DNA of 64,000 bases from JAWVFM01 sp963843315 (GCA_963843315.1 CAWJJU010000005.1:124001-188000), one strand, 5' to 3'; positions 9,463-18,890 are shown, numbered from the stretch's first letter. A program made the numbers and translations. Notes: generated by a model not told the origin, from the letters alone.

Positions 9463-10389
9463 ATGCCGGAGCTTCCCGAGGTCGAGACCATCCGCCGCCA
9501 GCTCGAGCCCGAGGTGGTGGGTCGCACGATCGAGTCCGCCACGGTGCTCGACGAGCGCTGGTCGCGCCCGGAGGCTCCCGCGGCCGTCGAGGCGGTGCTC
9601 GCCGGACGCAGGATCGAGGGCGCCGGGCGCCGTGGCAAGTACCTCGTGCTCGATCTCGACCAGGACCTCCATCTCGTCATGCACCTGCGGATGACCGGCA
9701 ACCTGCTGCTGCGCCCGCCCGGCGCCGGCGAGGCGACGCTCGACCTGATGGAGGCGCGGCTGGGAGGCCCACGGCTGTATGAGGCGCACCCCGACGCCCG
9801 CTTCCTGCGCGCCGTCCTGCTTCTCGACAACGGCGCGGAGCTGTGGTTCACCGACGCCCGCCGCTTCGGCCACGGCGAGGTGATCTCGGGCCTCGACCTG
9901 CCCGCGTACTTCGCGTCTCGCCTGGGCGTCGAGCCGCTCTCGGACGAGCTCGATCCCGAGGTCCTGGGCGCCCGCGCGGAGGGCCGGTCGGCGCCGCTGA
10001 AGTCGTTTCTGCTGAACCAGGAGCACGTGGCCGGCATCGGCAACATCTACGCCGACGAGGCGCTCTTCCGCGCCCGTCTGCACCCGCTCTCGCCCGCCGG
10101 CTCCATGAGGCCGGAGCACCTGGAGGACCTCTGCGAGGGGATCGTCGGGGCATTGGAGGCGGGCCTGGAGCACGGGGGCTCCTCCATCGACGACTACCGC
10201 GACGCACGCGGCGAGCGGGGCTCGATGCAGGACGAGTTCCTGGTGCACACGCGCGAGGGCGAGCCGTGCGTGCGCTGCGGCGAGACGATCCGCCGCATCG
10301 TCGTCGGCGGGCGCTCCACCTACTTCTGCCCTGGATGCCAGCGGCGGCTGCGCCGAAGGCCGCGCCGGCGTAGGGTCGCGGGCCCGTGA
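9463..10389 (+). CDS. mutM: Formamidopyrimidine-DNA glycosylase (Fpg/MutM)
   Basis: Base-excision repair enzyme for oxidised purines, 308 residues. The start MPELPEVETIRRQLEP supplies the catalytic Pro2 and Glu3 after Met removal. KYLVLDLDQDLHLVMHLRMTG, FTDARRFGHGEV, LLNQEHVAGIGNIYADEALF and the C-terminal zinc finger (CVRCGETIRRIVVGGRSTYF ending in CPGC) are all present. A basic tail follows the zinc finger. The same frame is open back through xerD, so the ATG at 9463 was chosen by homology. Its end overlaps the next gene start by 4 bases. Confidence 0.95.
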   Translation: MPELPEVETIRRQLEPEVVGRTIESATVLDERWSRPEAPAAVEAVLAGRRIEGAGRRGKYLVLDLDQDLHLVMHLRMTGNLLLRPPGAGEATLDLMEARLGGPRLYEAHPDARFLRAVLLLDNGAELWFTDARRFGHGEVISGLDLPAYFASRLGVEPLSDELDPEVLGARAEGRSAPLKSFLLNQEHVAGIGNIYADEALFRARLHPLSPAGSMRPEHLEDLCEGIVGALEAGLEHGGSSIDDYRDARGERGSMQDEFLVHTREGEPCVRCGETIRRIVVGGRSTYFCPGCQRRLRRRPRRRRVAGP

Positions 10390-11325
10390 GCGCGAGCGTC
10401 CCGCCTCCGGCGGACTTCAGGATCGGTCACTGGACCGATGAGGTCAGGCTCACGGGCTGCACGGCGATTGTCGCCCCGCCGCAGACGCGGGGTGGGGTCG
10501 ACGTCCGCGGCGGCGGTCCCGGGACGCGGGAGACCGACGTGATCGGCCCCCTTGCCGGCACCGACCAGATCAACGCCGTGCTGCTGACCGGCGGCAGCGC
10601 CTTCGGCCTGGCGGCCGCCGACGGCGTCGTGCGCTGGTGCGAGGAGCACGGCCACGGCTATCCGACGCCGGCCGGCATCGTCCCGATCGTCCCGGCGGCG
10701 GTCGTCTACGACCTCGCCGCGGGCGACGCCCGGGCGCGCCCCGGAGCCGAGCAGGGCTACGCGGCCTGCGAAGCCGCGCGGAGGGGGTGCCGGTCACGGG
10801 CCGGGTGGGCGCCGGGGCGGGAACCGCCGTCGGCAAGGTCCTCGGGCGGGAGCGGTCGATCCCCGCCGGGGTCGGATACGCAGCCGGGAGAACCGGCGAC
10901 GGCGCGACGGTCGCCGTGCTGGCCGTCGTGAACGCTTTCGGCGACGTGATCGGCGCGGATGGAGACGTGCTGGCCGGGCCTCGCGGCGATGACGGGGGGC
11001 ACAGGCGAACGGCGGAGCTGATCGCCGCGATGGAGGCCCCGCCGGACTGGACGGGCATGGCCGGGCAGAACACGACGCTTGCCTGCGTGATGACCGACGC
11101 CACCCTCGGAAAGCCCGTCTGCACGCGGATCGCGCGCATGGCGAGCGCGGGCGTGGCGCGCGCGGTGGATCCGGCCTTCTCCGACGTCGACGGCGACGTG
11201 GTCTTCGCCCTTGCCTCGGGGTCGGGCGCGGAAGCCGGTCGTTCACGTCGATCGCGGTCGGGACCCTCGCCGCGACCCTGACCGCCGAGGCCATCCGCAC
11301 CGCCATTGGGGTCAGACCCCTTTAG
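10386..11325 (+). CDS. P1/S58-family peptidase (DmpA-like), two frameshifts
   Basis: Peptidase family S58 (DmpA/L-aminopeptidase type), which self-cleaves to expose an N-terminal Ser or Thr nucleophile. Visible are FRIGHWTDEVRLTGCTAIVA, VDVRGGGPGTRETDVI, LLTGGSAFGLAAADGVVRWCEEHG, GRVGAGAGTAVGKVLG and MAGQNTTLACVMTDATLGK. The frame breaks near 10779 and again near 11235; the corrected tail is FTSIAVGTLAATLTAEAIRT. The protein is then about 313 residues. Its natural stop appears to have been replaced: the frame enters a GGGGTCAGACCCC repeat and stops at the TAG (11323-11325) inside it. GTG start overlaps the mutM stop. Confidence 0.82.
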
Positions 11326-11433
11326 TTTCACTTTCGTCGCAAAGGTGCCTGACCCCAATGTGTCCCAATTGCATCTAAAGGGGTCTGACCCCTTTGTGTC
11401 GAGATTGCATCTAAAGGGGTCTGACCCCTTTGG
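11306..11433. repeat. Cluster of GGGGTCAGACCCC-type dispersed repeats (four units)
   Basis: Four related units sit between the S58 peptidase and recO. TTGGGGTCAGACCCCTTTAG begins at 11306. A reverse-oriented GTGCCTGACCCCAA ends about 11358. Two near-identical CTAAAGGGGTCTGACCCC units begin about 11376 and 11411. Each is nearly palindromic. GGGGTCAGACCCC/GGGGTCAGGCACC motifs are widespread dispersed repeats often linked to REP-type (Y1 transposase) systems; no such transposase is in this window, so that link is inference. Two other loci in the window carry the family (39253-39310, 53521-53647). Confidence 0.85.
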
Positions 11434-11465
11434 TTTCGTCCGGGGGGGAGTTCATATTTCGAGCC

Positions 11466-12218
11466 ATGCCGGGCTCGTTCAAGACGGAGGCGATCGTCCT
11501 GCGGACCATCCGCTACGGCGAGGCGGATCGCGTCCTTCACCTCTACAGCGCCGACCACGGGCGCCTGGGCGCGATTGCCAAGGGCGTGCGCCGGCCGCGC
11601 TCGCGCTTCGGCGGGCGCCTGGAGCCGTTCTTCCGGCTCGACCTGGTGCTCCACCGCGGCCGCGGCGACCTCGCCACGGTCACCGCCGCGCACACGGTGT
11701 CGGCTCATCCGAACCTGCGGGCATCGGGCCCTGCGCTCACGGCTGCCGCGCGTGCCTGCGATGTGGTGCTGCGCCTGCTCGACGGCGAGGAGGCCAATCC
11801 GGCCGCCTACAACGTTCTGTGCCGCTACCTGTCGCTGCTCGACGGCCAGGAGCCGCCCAGCGGCGTCTCGCCATTCTCCACGGTCGACGGAGCCGCCGGG
11901 CTCGGCACCGCGCTTGCCTTCCGGCTGAAGCTCGCGCTGGCGGCGGGATTCGCTCCCGAGCTGAGCTCGTGCGCGCGCTGCGGGGAGAGCGAGGGGCTCA
12001 CGGCCTTCTCCGGCGCCGCGGGCGGCGTGGTCTGCGCCTCGTGCGAGGGGGGAGGCTTTCCGCTCTCGCCGGCGGCCCACAGCTTCATGGTCGACGCGAT
12101 CGGCCGCCCGCTCGCCGCCGCCCCGGGCGCGGCGGAGCCGGCCCTGCGGCAGGTCGAGCGCGCAATCACGGCCACGCTGGACCACCACGCGCACGTTCAC
12201 CTCGCCGCCGCCGCCTGA
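11466..12218 (+). CDS. recO: DNA repair protein RecO
   Basis: RecO (250 residues), the RecF-pathway mediator that loads RecA and anneals SSB-coated DNA. The N-terminal OB-fold is clear (FKTEAIVLRTIRYGEADRVL, YSADHGRLGAIAKGVRRPRS, LEPFFRLDLVLHRGRGDLAT). The C-terminal helical domain holds the zinc Cys pairs CARCGESEGL and GGVVCASCEGGG. I chose the ATG at 11466; the frame is open to 11430, but that stretch borders the repeat cluster and is not conserved-looking. The gene lies directly downstream of the repeats, which may have displaced its original upstream region. Confidence 0.93.
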   Translation: MPGSFKTEAIVLRTIRYGEADRVLHLYSADHGRLGAIAKGVRRPRSRFGGRLEPFFRLDLVLHRGRGDLATVTAAHTVSAHPNLRASGPALTAAARACDVVLRLLDGEEANPAAYNVLCRYLSLLDGQEPPSGVSPFSTVDGAAGLGTALAFRLKLALAAGFAPELSSCARCGESEGLTAFSGAAGGVVCASCEGGGFPLSPAAHSFMVDAIGRPLAAAPGAAEPALRQVERAITATLDHHAHVHLAAAA

Positions 12219-12227
12219 GCGGCGGCG

Positions 12228-13100
12228 TCAGCAGGAGAACTTCTTCGAGGCGCTCGACTTCGCGAAGTCCGAATCGCCGGAGAAGCTCGCTGTCAGCTTG
12301 CACTTGCCGGAGTTCGCGCGGGCGAACTGGGTCGAGTAATGGCCGGTCGTGTTGAGGGCCGGATGCGCGGTGTCGACCTTGCGGAACTTGCCGTTCTTCT
12401 TGCGAAACAGGGTGAGCTTCAGCTCGAGCCCCGGGGCGAACGGGTCGACGGAGCCCTTGGCCTTGACCGTGTTGCCCTTCGTCGCGACGCTGAGCGTCGT
12501 CGTGGTCGCGCCACCGAAGCTGAGGGTGGCGTTCAGCGCCACGAGACCGACGTTGGCGCTGGTGGTCGGGATGCTCGTAGCGCCGTCGGCAAGTCCAGGG
12601 CTGTCCCAGATGGAAACGGTTCCACCGCTCGTCTGCTGCGAGACGCCAATGCCCGCGGCGCCGGTGGCGTTCAGGTTGAAACCGATCAGGTCGCCGGCCT
12701 TGACCGGCAGGCTGGTGGCATTCTCGGTGATCCCGTCGAAGACCGTTGCGGCGCTGCTCGTTCCCGCACCCTTGAACTGCCCGGCGCCCGCGGGGCGGAA
12801 AATCCGCAGCTGGACGGTGGCGCCGGCGCCGAAAGTCGCCATTACGCGCCAGCCGGTGATCGTGCCGTCGGCCGGCACCGTGGTCAGGGTCCCGGGATCC
12901 GTGGCGCCGGTCAGCGCAACCGACTTCGTCACGCAGGGCGGTCCGCACGAGACCGAACCCGGCCCGGAGGTCAGCGTCGGCGGGCCAATGATCGTCGTTG
13001 CCGCGCCGGCCGCCGCCGGGAGCGCAGCCGCTGCAACTCCGAGCAGCGCAATTACGAAGCTCCCAGTGGTTGGCAGACGAGTGCGACCGCCTCGACCCAT
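12228..13100 (-). CDS. Secreted protein of unknown function
   Basis: I do not recognise a named family. The 290-residue protein has a clear Sec signal peptide (about residues 1-33: TTGSFVIALLGVAAAALPAAAGA), then a Gly/Thr/Ser-rich domain with beta-strand character (GTITGWRVMATFGAGATVQLR, LPVKAGDLIGFNLNATGA, ATLSFGG), then a basic C-terminal domain resembling bacterial Ig-like repeats (LKLTLFRKKNGKFRKVDTA, HYSTQFARANSGKCKLTASF, SGDSDFAKSS) ending in Cys. Similar modular exported proteins are common in Thermoleophilia-like genomes. It converges with recO, with only 9 bases between. Confidence 0.72.
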   Translation of the reverse strand: MGRGGRTRLPTTGSFVIALLGVAAAALPAAAGAATTIIGPPTLTSGPGSVSCGPPCVTKSVALTGATDPGTLTTVPADGTITGWRVMATFGAGATVQLRIFRPAGAGQFKGAGTSSAATVFDGITENATSLPVKAGDLIGFNLNATGAAGIGVSQQTSGGTVSIWDSPGLADGATSIPTTSANVGLVALNATLSFGGATTTTLSVATKGNTVKAKGSVDPFAPGLELKLTLFRKKNGKFRKVDTAHPALNTTGHYSTQFARANSGKCKLTASFSGDSDFAKSSASKKFSC

Positions 13101-13232
13101 CGCCGATGACCCTACATCCCGACGGGCTCCCGGGCAAGGTGACGCGATCGAGGCTCGAGGGGGCGATTGGCGACACCCGGGCGCCTATTCTCCGCTGAGG
13201 TGTCCGCCTCGCCGCTCGAAAGCACTCCCGTC

Positions 13233-14237
13233 GTGACCGCTTCGCTGGAGGAGCGCGTGCGCTCCTGGGAGGCCGAGTACATGTGGGAGCCCGGGACCCG
13301 TTCCTACCCCGCTCACCGCGCCCGCGAAGAGCCTGACAGCCCGCACCGCACCCCGTTTCAGCGCGACCGTGACCGCATCGTCCACTCCAAGGCCTTTCGC
13401 CGGCTCAAGCACAAGACGCAGGTGTTCATCGCCCCGGAGGGCGACCACTACCGCACGCGGCTCACGCACACCCTCGAGACCACAGGGATCGCCCGCGGCG
13501 TCGCTCGCGCGCTGGGCCTGAACGAGGACCTCACGGAGGCGATCTGCCTGGGCCACGACCTCGGCCACCCGCCGTTCGGCCACATCGGCGAGGAGACCCT
13601 GGACTCCGAGCTTCGAGAGCGCGTGGGTGGCGGCTTCAAGCACAACGAGCATTCGCTGCGGGTGGTCGAGAAGCTGGAGAACGACGGCCAGGGCCTGAAC
13701 CTCACCGACCAGGTGCGCGACGGCATCCTCAACCACACCGGCTCGTCGAAGCCCGCGACGCTGGAGGGCCGGATCGTCCGCGTCGTCGACCGGGTCGCCT
13801 ACATCAACCACGACATCGACGACGCCCTGCGGGCCGGGATCCTGGCCGACGCCGACCTGCCCCGGCGCGAGATCGAGCTGCTGGGCCCAACGGGCTCGCG
13901 ACGAATCGACACGCTGGTCGCCGACCTGGTCGATCGCTCGCGCGAGGCCGGCGACATCGCCCAGAGCGACGAGATCGGCGGCGCGATGCTGCGGCTGCGC
14001 AAGTTCATGTTCGACCGCGTCTACCTGGGCCCCGAGGCGCGCAGCGAGCACGACCGCGTTCGGCTCACCCTCCACCTGCTGCTGGACCACTATCTGGAGC
14101 ACCCGGATTCGGTGCCGTCCTCCAGCGGGGAAGCGGACCCGGTCCAGCGAGTGGTCGACTATGTGGCGGGCATGACCGACCGCTTCTGCATCGCCACCTT
14201 CCGCCGGCTGACCCTTCCCGAGGAGTCGAAGCTGTGA
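13233..14237 (+). CDS. dgt: Deoxyguanosinetriphosphate triphosphohydrolase-like protein (dNTPase)
   Basis: HD-domain dNTP triphosphohydrolase, type 2, about 334 residues from GTG 13233. Visible are FQRDRDRIVHSKAFRRLKHK, the metal-binding HYRTRLTHTLETTGIARGVA and CLGHDLGHPPFGHIGE (HD motif), FKHNEHSLRVVEKLE, LNHTGSSKPATLEGRIVRVVD and VAYINHDIDDALRAG. Earlier in-frame starts exist at 13200 (GTG) and 13167 (TTG), but residues before 13233 do not look conserved. Its stop overlaps the dnaG start (GTGA); dgt-dnaG is a common actinobacterial pairing. The family controls dNTP pools. Confidence 0.93.
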   Translation: MTASLEERVRSWEAEYMWEPGTRSYPAHRAREEPDSPHRTPFQRDRDRIVHSKAFRRLKHKTQVFIAPEGDHYRTRLTHTLETTGIARGVARALGLNEDLTEAICLGHDLGHPPFGHIGEETLDSELRERVGGGFKHNEHSLRVVEKLENDGQGLNLTDQVRDGILNHTGSSKPATLEGRIVRVVDRVAYINHDIDDALRAGILADADLPRREIELLGPTGSRRIDTLVADLVDRSREAGDIAQSDEIGGAMLRLRKFMFDRVYLGPEARSEHDRVRLTLHLLLDHYLEHPDSVPSSSGEADPVQRVVDYVAGMTDRFCIATFRRLTLPEESKL

Positions 14238-16051
14238 GCGCCGGCTCGGGCTTCTTCACCGAGGTCACGCTCGAGCGCGTGCGCGAGTCGGCGGACATCG
14301 TCGAGGTCATCTCGCAGTACACGGACCTGCGCCGCGCGGGCGAGCGCTTCACGGGCCTGTGCCCCTTCCACGAGGAGCGCACGCCGTCGTTCTCCGTCAA
14401 CGCGCGCGACGGCTTCTACCACTGCTTCGGCTGCGGGGTGGGGGGCGACGTCATCACGTTCGTGCGCGAGAAGGATGGGCTCTCGTTCCCGGAGGCCGTC
14501 GAGACGCTGGCCGAGCGCTTCGGCGTGGAGCTCGAGCGCGAGCAGCTCGACCCGCAGGCCGAGGAGCGCCGCAAGCGCCGCGCCCGCATCGGCGAGCTGC
14601 TCCAGCGCACCTCCGAGTTCTACGCGACGTTCCTGCGCGAGTCGCCAAAGGCGGCCAAGGCCCGCAAGTACCTGGCCGGCCGGGGCCTGGAGGAGAAGTG
14701 GCTCGAGGCGTTCGGCGTCGGCTTCGCCCCAAAGGCGTGGGACACGGTGCTCCTGCGCGGCCAGCGGGCCGGCTACTCGATCGACGAGCTGCGCGCCGCC
14801 GGGCTGGTGAAGCTCGGCCGCCAGAACAAGCCCTACGACCACTTCCGCGGGCGCATCACGTTCCCGATCCGCGACTCGCGCGGGCACGTGCAGGGCTTCG
14901 GCGCCCGCGCGATGGAGCCCGGCGACAAGGCCAAGTACATCAACTCACCCGAGACCGAGCTCTACCGCAAGTCCCGCACCCTCTTCGGCATCGACCTCGC
15001 CCGTCCGGCCATCGCCAAGCGCGGCCGCGTCGTGGTCGCGGAGGGCTACACCGACGTCATCGCCGCGCATCAGGCGGGCTTCGGCGAGGCGGTCGCCGTG
15101 ATGGGAACGGCGATCACCCCCGACCAGCTGAAGCTCCTCGCCGGGTTCACAGACGAGGTGATCCTGGCGCTCGACGCCGATCGCGCCGGCCGCGAGGCGA
15201 TGCTGCGCGCGCAGAAGGTCACCGGGGCGGGGCGCCTGCGCCTGCGGGTCGCGTCGATGCCGGCCGGCGAGGACCCCGCCGACATGCTCGTGGCGAGCGA
15301 GCGCAAGCAGGCCGCCGAGAGGTTCGGCGAGCTTCTGAGCGCCGCCGTCGAGATGGCGGCCTTCCACGTGCGCTCGATCCTCTCCGAGGCCGACCTCGAC
15401 TCGCCCGCGGGGCGAGACCGCGCGCTCGACGAGGTGGTGCCGGTGCTCCGGGAGATGGGGGAGACGATCTCCCGCGACGAGCTCGAGCGCGAGGTCGCCG
15501 ATCGCCTGGACGCCGACCCGGCCCTGGTGCGCCGCCGCGTGGGGTCCGCAGCGGCCCGCCCGGCAGCGACCCCGCAGCCTCAGGCCACCCCGGCGCAGGG
15601 GGCCGCCGCGCAGCCCAAGCCCAACGTGCCCCGCGCCGTCTCGGGCCGCGAGCGCCGCGAGCGCACGCTGCTGGCGATGTGCGTGGCCGACCCCGCCCTC
15701 GGGCGCGAGTTCATCGCGAGGCTTCGCCCCGAGCACTTCTCGTCGCCGGCCGTGGAGCGCGCCTGCGGATGGCTCTCAGACCACCTGGACGAGCCGCTCA
15801 AGGGCCTTCCTCGCGACGACGACACCCTGGTGAACATCGTCACCCAGATCGCGATGAGCGCCGAGCGCGAGCCGGCCAGCCACGAGGCGATGGAGCTGAA
15901 CTTCCTGGAGCTCGAGCGCGCCGCCGTGGAGCACAGGATCGCGGCTCTGGAGCCCGGGGAGGAGTCGGAGATCGTCGAGCTTCAGCGCCGCAGGGCCGAG
16001 CTGGCGGAGCGCATCGCGCGCTTCCGCGCGGCCGCCACCCAGACGGGCTGA
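14234..16051 (+). CDS. dnaG: DNA primase
   Basis: DnaG primase, 605 residues, which makes RNA primers for replication. The N-terminal zinc-binding domain has CPFHEERTPSFSVN and FYHCFGCGVGGDV (CHC2 type). The RNA polymerase domain shows GRITFPIRDSRGHVQGFGAR and YINSPETELYRKSRTLFG. The Toprim domain shows VVAEGYTDVIAAHQAG (catalytic Glu) and EVILALDADRAGREA (Asp-x-Asp). A Pro/Ala/Gln-rich linker near residues 440-470 precedes the C-terminal DnaB-interaction domain. The frame is intact over 1.8 kb. GTG start overlaps dgt by 4 bases. Confidence 0.97.
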   Translation: MSAGSGFFTEVTLERVRESADIVEVISQYTDLRRAGERFTGLCPFHEERTPSFSVNARDGFYHCFGCGVGGDVITFVREKDGLSFPEAVETLAERFGVELEREQLDPQAEERRKRRARIGELLQRTSEFYATFLRESPKAAKARKYLAGRGLEEKWLEAFGVGFAPKAWDTVLLRGQRAGYSIDELRAAGLVKLGRQNKPYDHFRGRITFPIRDSRGHVQGFGARAMEPGDKAKYINSPETELYRKSRTLFGIDLARPAIAKRGRVVVAEGYTDVIAAHQAGFGEAVAVMGTAITPDQLKLLAGFTDEVILALDADRAGREAMLRAQKVTGAGRLRLRVASMPAGEDPADMLVASERKQAAERFGELLSAAVEMAAFHVRSILSEADLDSPAGRDRALDEVVPVLREMGETISRDELEREVADRLDADPALVRRRVGSAAARPAATPQPQATPAQGAAAQPKPNVPRAVSGRERRERTLLAMCVADPALGREFIARLRPEHFSSPAVERACGWLSDHLDEPLKGLPRDDDTLVNIVTQIAMSAEREPASHEAMELNFLELERAAVEHRIAALEPGEESEIVELQRRRAELAERIARFRAAATQTG

Positions 16052-16148
16052 GCAACGGCGTCCCGCCGGGGCCGGCGCGCGCGTTCTGTCCCACCGCCTC
16101 TCGCTAGAGTGATTTCGCCGCGGCCCGCCGGTGCCGTGGGCAGCCCGT

Positions 16149-16220
<72 letters not shown>

Positions 16221-16224
16221 CTTC

Positions 16225-16255
16225 GAGGCCCGCCCGTCCGCGGGCCTCTCTCATT
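16225..16255. terminator. Bidirectional rho-independent-type terminator
   Basis: Perfect 9-base stem GAGGCCCGC (16225-16233) and GCGGGCCTC (16240-16248) with a 6-base loop, followed on the plus strand by TCTCATTT. It ends the tRNA-Asn transcript and also lies at the 3' end of the convergent glycosyltransferase gene (stop at 16251). Confidence 0.75.
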
Positions 16256-17477
16256 TCCGCAGCGCGACGCGCTCGACCGCCTCGGCGCCGCGCTCAGCGC
16301 CGTCGTTGGCTGCGGACCAGGCGGCGATCTCGCGAGCGCGGCGGCGAAGCCGCCCGTCGCCCAGCACCCGGCGCGCCGCCCAGCGCACGGGGCCGGGACG
16401 CACCAGCCTCCGCGGCATCGCCAGGCCGGCGCCCGCCCAGGCAACGCGCGCGCCGTTCTCCGCCATGTCGCCCGATGATCCGCAGGAGAGCACCGGCGCG
16501 CCGCACGCGAGCGCCCGGGCAAGCGTGCCGTGGCCGCCGTGGCAGATCACCAGGTCGGCGGCCGCCATCGCCTGCGAGTAGGAGACCCAGTCGACGACCC
16601 TCGCGTTTGGGGGGACTTCCATGGAGGCCGCCGAGCCGCGCAGGTTCATGGTCGCCAGCACGCGGACGGCCTCGCCGGCGAGGCCCTCCAGAGCGGCCCC
16701 GACGAGGCGCTGGCGGGGGTCCTTGGAGGTGCTGGGCGCGACCACGACGAGCGGCTCGTCGCCTTCCGGCAGCTCGATGTCGTCGTAGGGCATCTCGAAG
16801 AACATCGGTCCGGTCACCTCGACCCACCCGGGCCAGCGGCGCGGGTACTCGAGCTGCGGGAAGGTCGCGACCATCACCAGCTCGCGGCTCATCCCACCGA
16901 GCGTCTCGGCGTGCGGGGCCAGCCCCAGCTCCGCGCGGGTGGCGTTCATCTCGTCGCGGCCGCGGCGAAGCCCCCTCTCGAAGCCGCGGCCGGCGGCGCG
17001 CCACCCGGCACGACCCAGGGCCGTTCGCGGCGGCCGCGCCCCGAAGCCGAAGAACGGCACGCCCGGGCCCGGGGCGGGGTGGGGGTGCGGCACCAGCGTG
17101 GCGAAGCGCACCCCGGCAAGCTCTGCGGCGAGCGCGGGGGCGGCCGTGAGGACGTCGCTGACCACGAGGTCGGGCTCGACGCGGTCGATCAGCGGCGCGA
17201 GAGCGCGAGCCGCCTCGGCTATCGACGGCATCGACTCGTCGGCGCCCGGCCCCGCGAAGGCCCGGTGCTCCTGGGCGGCGGCGAATTCCAGCCCGACGCC
17301 GGTCACCTGCTCGCGCCACTGCTCCCAGGTCTCCACGGTGACCTCGTGGCCGCGCTGTGCCAGGGCGCGACCCAGGGCGATGGCGGGGAACGCATGCCCG
17401 GCGTCGCCGAAGGCGGCCAACAGCAAGCGCAGGGGGCGTTGCGAGCTCACGGCTGCAAGCCGCCGTTCCCGGCCCAT
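16251..17477 (-). CDS. GT-B glycosyltransferase, MGT/UGT-like
   Basis: A 408-residue GT-B fold glycosyltransferase of the macrolide/UDP-glycosyl transferase type. The N-terminal domain opens with RLLLAAFGDAGHAFPAIALG and ALAQRGHEVTVETW. The C-terminal donor-binding domain carries LVVVAPSTSKDPRQRLV, RVVDWVSYSQAMAAADLVIC and the signature HGGHGTLARALACGAPVLSC. There are no transmembrane segments. Start ATG 17477; a GTG at 17450 (VSSQRPLRLLL) is an alternative nearer the fold start. Acceptor unknown. It is divergent from the next gene with 44 bases between. Confidence 0.85.
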   Translation of the reverse strand: MGRERRLAAVSSQRPLRLLLAAFGDAGHAFPAIALGRALAQRGHEVTVETWEQWREQVTGVGLEFAAAQEHRAFAGPGADESMPSIAEAARALAPLIDRVEPDLVVSDVLTAAPALAAELAGVRFATLVPHPHPAPGPGVPFFGFGARPPRTALGRAGWRAAGRGFERGLRRGRDEMNATRAELGLAPHAETLGGMSRELVMVATFPQLEYPRRWPGWVEVTGPMFFEMPYDDIELPEGDEPLVVVAPSTSKDPRQRLVGAALEGLAGEAVRVLATMNLRGSAASMEVPPNARVVDWVSYSQAMAAADLVICHGGHGTLARALACGAPVLSCGSSGDMAENGARVAWAGAGLAMPRRLVRPGPVRWAARRVLGDGRLRRRAREIAAWSAANDGAERGAEAVERVALRK

Positions 17478-17521
17478 CCGAATCCGGCGCGCCGACCGGC
17501 CGGCGCGGTATCCATTCGGTC

Positions 17522-18149
17522 GTGGCGCCGAGGCTCGAGTACCGCAATCCCGCGCAGCGGCTGCGCTGGGCGGTGGAGTCGCTTCCGGACTACACGAAGG
17601 AGGCGATGCTCAGGGGGATCCGGCGAAACCGGATCATCGTCGGCGCCTACGTCGATCCCCGCTCGGGCGGGATCTGCCCGATGCTCGCGGCGCACCGAAA
17701 CGGCGGCCGCACGAGCCTCGCGGCGTTCGCCCGCGCCTGGGATGCCTACACGGGCGCGCGCAGGCCCCGGTTGGCGCGCCGGCGCGAGGTCGCGACGCTC
17801 GTGTCGTTCCTCGAGGCGAGCCTCGACGGCGAGGCCGCGGGCCTCGGCGTCGGCTCGATCTCGCAGGCCGCGGCCGAGATCCGCAGCGAGCGCGCCGCGC
17901 TTGCCGCTCGCGAAGAGGCGCTGCGCGCCACCCAGCAGCGCGACCTCGTCCCACCCGAGCCCGAGGGTCAGGAGCCGCGCGTGCGGCGTGGCCGGCGGCG
18001 CCGAGCTGCGCGACCGGTTGCGCTGGACGTGGGTTCGCTCCTCGCGGCGCTCCGACGGCTTCAAGGACCTCGTCGCCGCGGCGGAGTCGGAGCTCGCCGA
18101 GGGCGCCGATCCGGCGCGCGTCGAGCTCCAACCCCTGCAATCCCGCTGA
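17522..18149 (+). CDS. Conserved actinobacterial protein of unknown function (one frameshift)
   Basis: About 209 residues from GTG 17522. The N-terminal half (LEYRNPAQRLRWAVESLPDY, AMLRGIRRNRIIVGAYVD, SGGICPMLAAHRNGGRTSLA, AFARAWDAYTGARRPR) looks like a conserved cytosolic family that I have seen in high-GC actinobacteria but cannot name. The middle is helical and charged (SQAAAEIRSERAALAAREEAL). The frame breaks near 17990; the continuation ELRDRLRWTWVRSSRRSDGF and KDLVAAAESELAEGADPARV is in another frame and is the natural end. No function assigned. Confidence 0.65.
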
Positions 18150-18158
18150 CCGCCCCTC

Positions 18159-18890
18159 TCAGGCGTTGCCGAGCAGCTCGCCCGGCCGCGTGAAGACAAC
18201 CTCGGGCACCAGACACGCGGGCGAGGTGCGAAGCGCGAACCGCACGGCCTCGGCGATGTCGGCGGGCTGGATCATGTCCGACACGTCGACCTGGCCCTTC
18301 GCGAAGTCGGTCATCGGCGTGTCGACGAACCCGGGGCAGAGCGCCATCACCTGGATTCCCTTGCCGTCGAGCTCCTTCTGCGTCGCCTGGCTGAAGCCGA
18401 CGACCCCGAACTTCGACGCCGAGTACACCGATAGCCAGCCCTGGCCCGACTTGCCCGCGATCGAGGCCGTGTTGACGATCAGGGCCTTGCGGTGATCGGC
18501 GCCGGCCTCCAGCAGCATCGGCAGGGCCTCGCGGGTGGCGATGATCAGCGAGCGCAGGTTCACGTCGAGCTGCATGTCCAGTCGCTTGGTCACGATCTCG
18601 CCCAGCGGCTGGCCGAAGCCCACGCCGGCGTTGTTGACCAGCACGTCCAGGCGGCCGAAGCGCTCGCGGTGCGCCGCCACCATCGCGACGACCTCCTCCT
18701 CGTTCGCCATGTTCGCGGGGACGGCGAGGACGTCGATGCCATCGGCACGCAGGCCCTCCGCGGCCTCCTCGAGCTTCTCGGGCCGGCGCGCCGAGACCGT
18801 CACCGCGTAGCCCTCCTCGCCGAGCATGCGCGAGATGGCCAGGCCGATGCCGCTCGATCCGCCGCTGATCAGGGCAGCTCTCTGTGCCAA
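18159..18890 (-). CDS. Short-chain dehydrogenase/reductase (SDR)
   Basis: A classical SDR of 243 residues. Visible are the NAD(P)-binding ALISGGSSGIGLAIS, the NNAG motif (VLVNNAGVGFG), the catalytic Ser in IVNTASIAGKSGQG, YSASKFGVVG (Tyr-x-x-x-Lys), and LCPGFVDTPMT after the active site. ARRPEK after strand 2 suggests NADP preference. Start is TTG at 18890 (MAQRAALISGG), the only sensible start before the Rossmann motif. Substrate unknown. It is divergent from the lipoprotein gene at 18977. Confidence 0.9.
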   Translation of the reverse strand: MAQRAALISGGSSGIGLAISRMLGEEGYAVTVSARRPEKLEEAAEGLRADGIDVLAVPANMANEEEVVAMVAAHRERFGRLDVLVNNAGVGFGQPLGEIVTKRLDMQLDVNLRSLIIATREALPMLLEAGADHRKALIVNTASIAGKSGQGWLSVYSASKFGVVGFSQATQKELDGKGIQVMALCPGFVDTPMTDFAKGQVDVSDMIQPADIAEAVRFALRTSPACLVPEVVFTRPGELLGNA

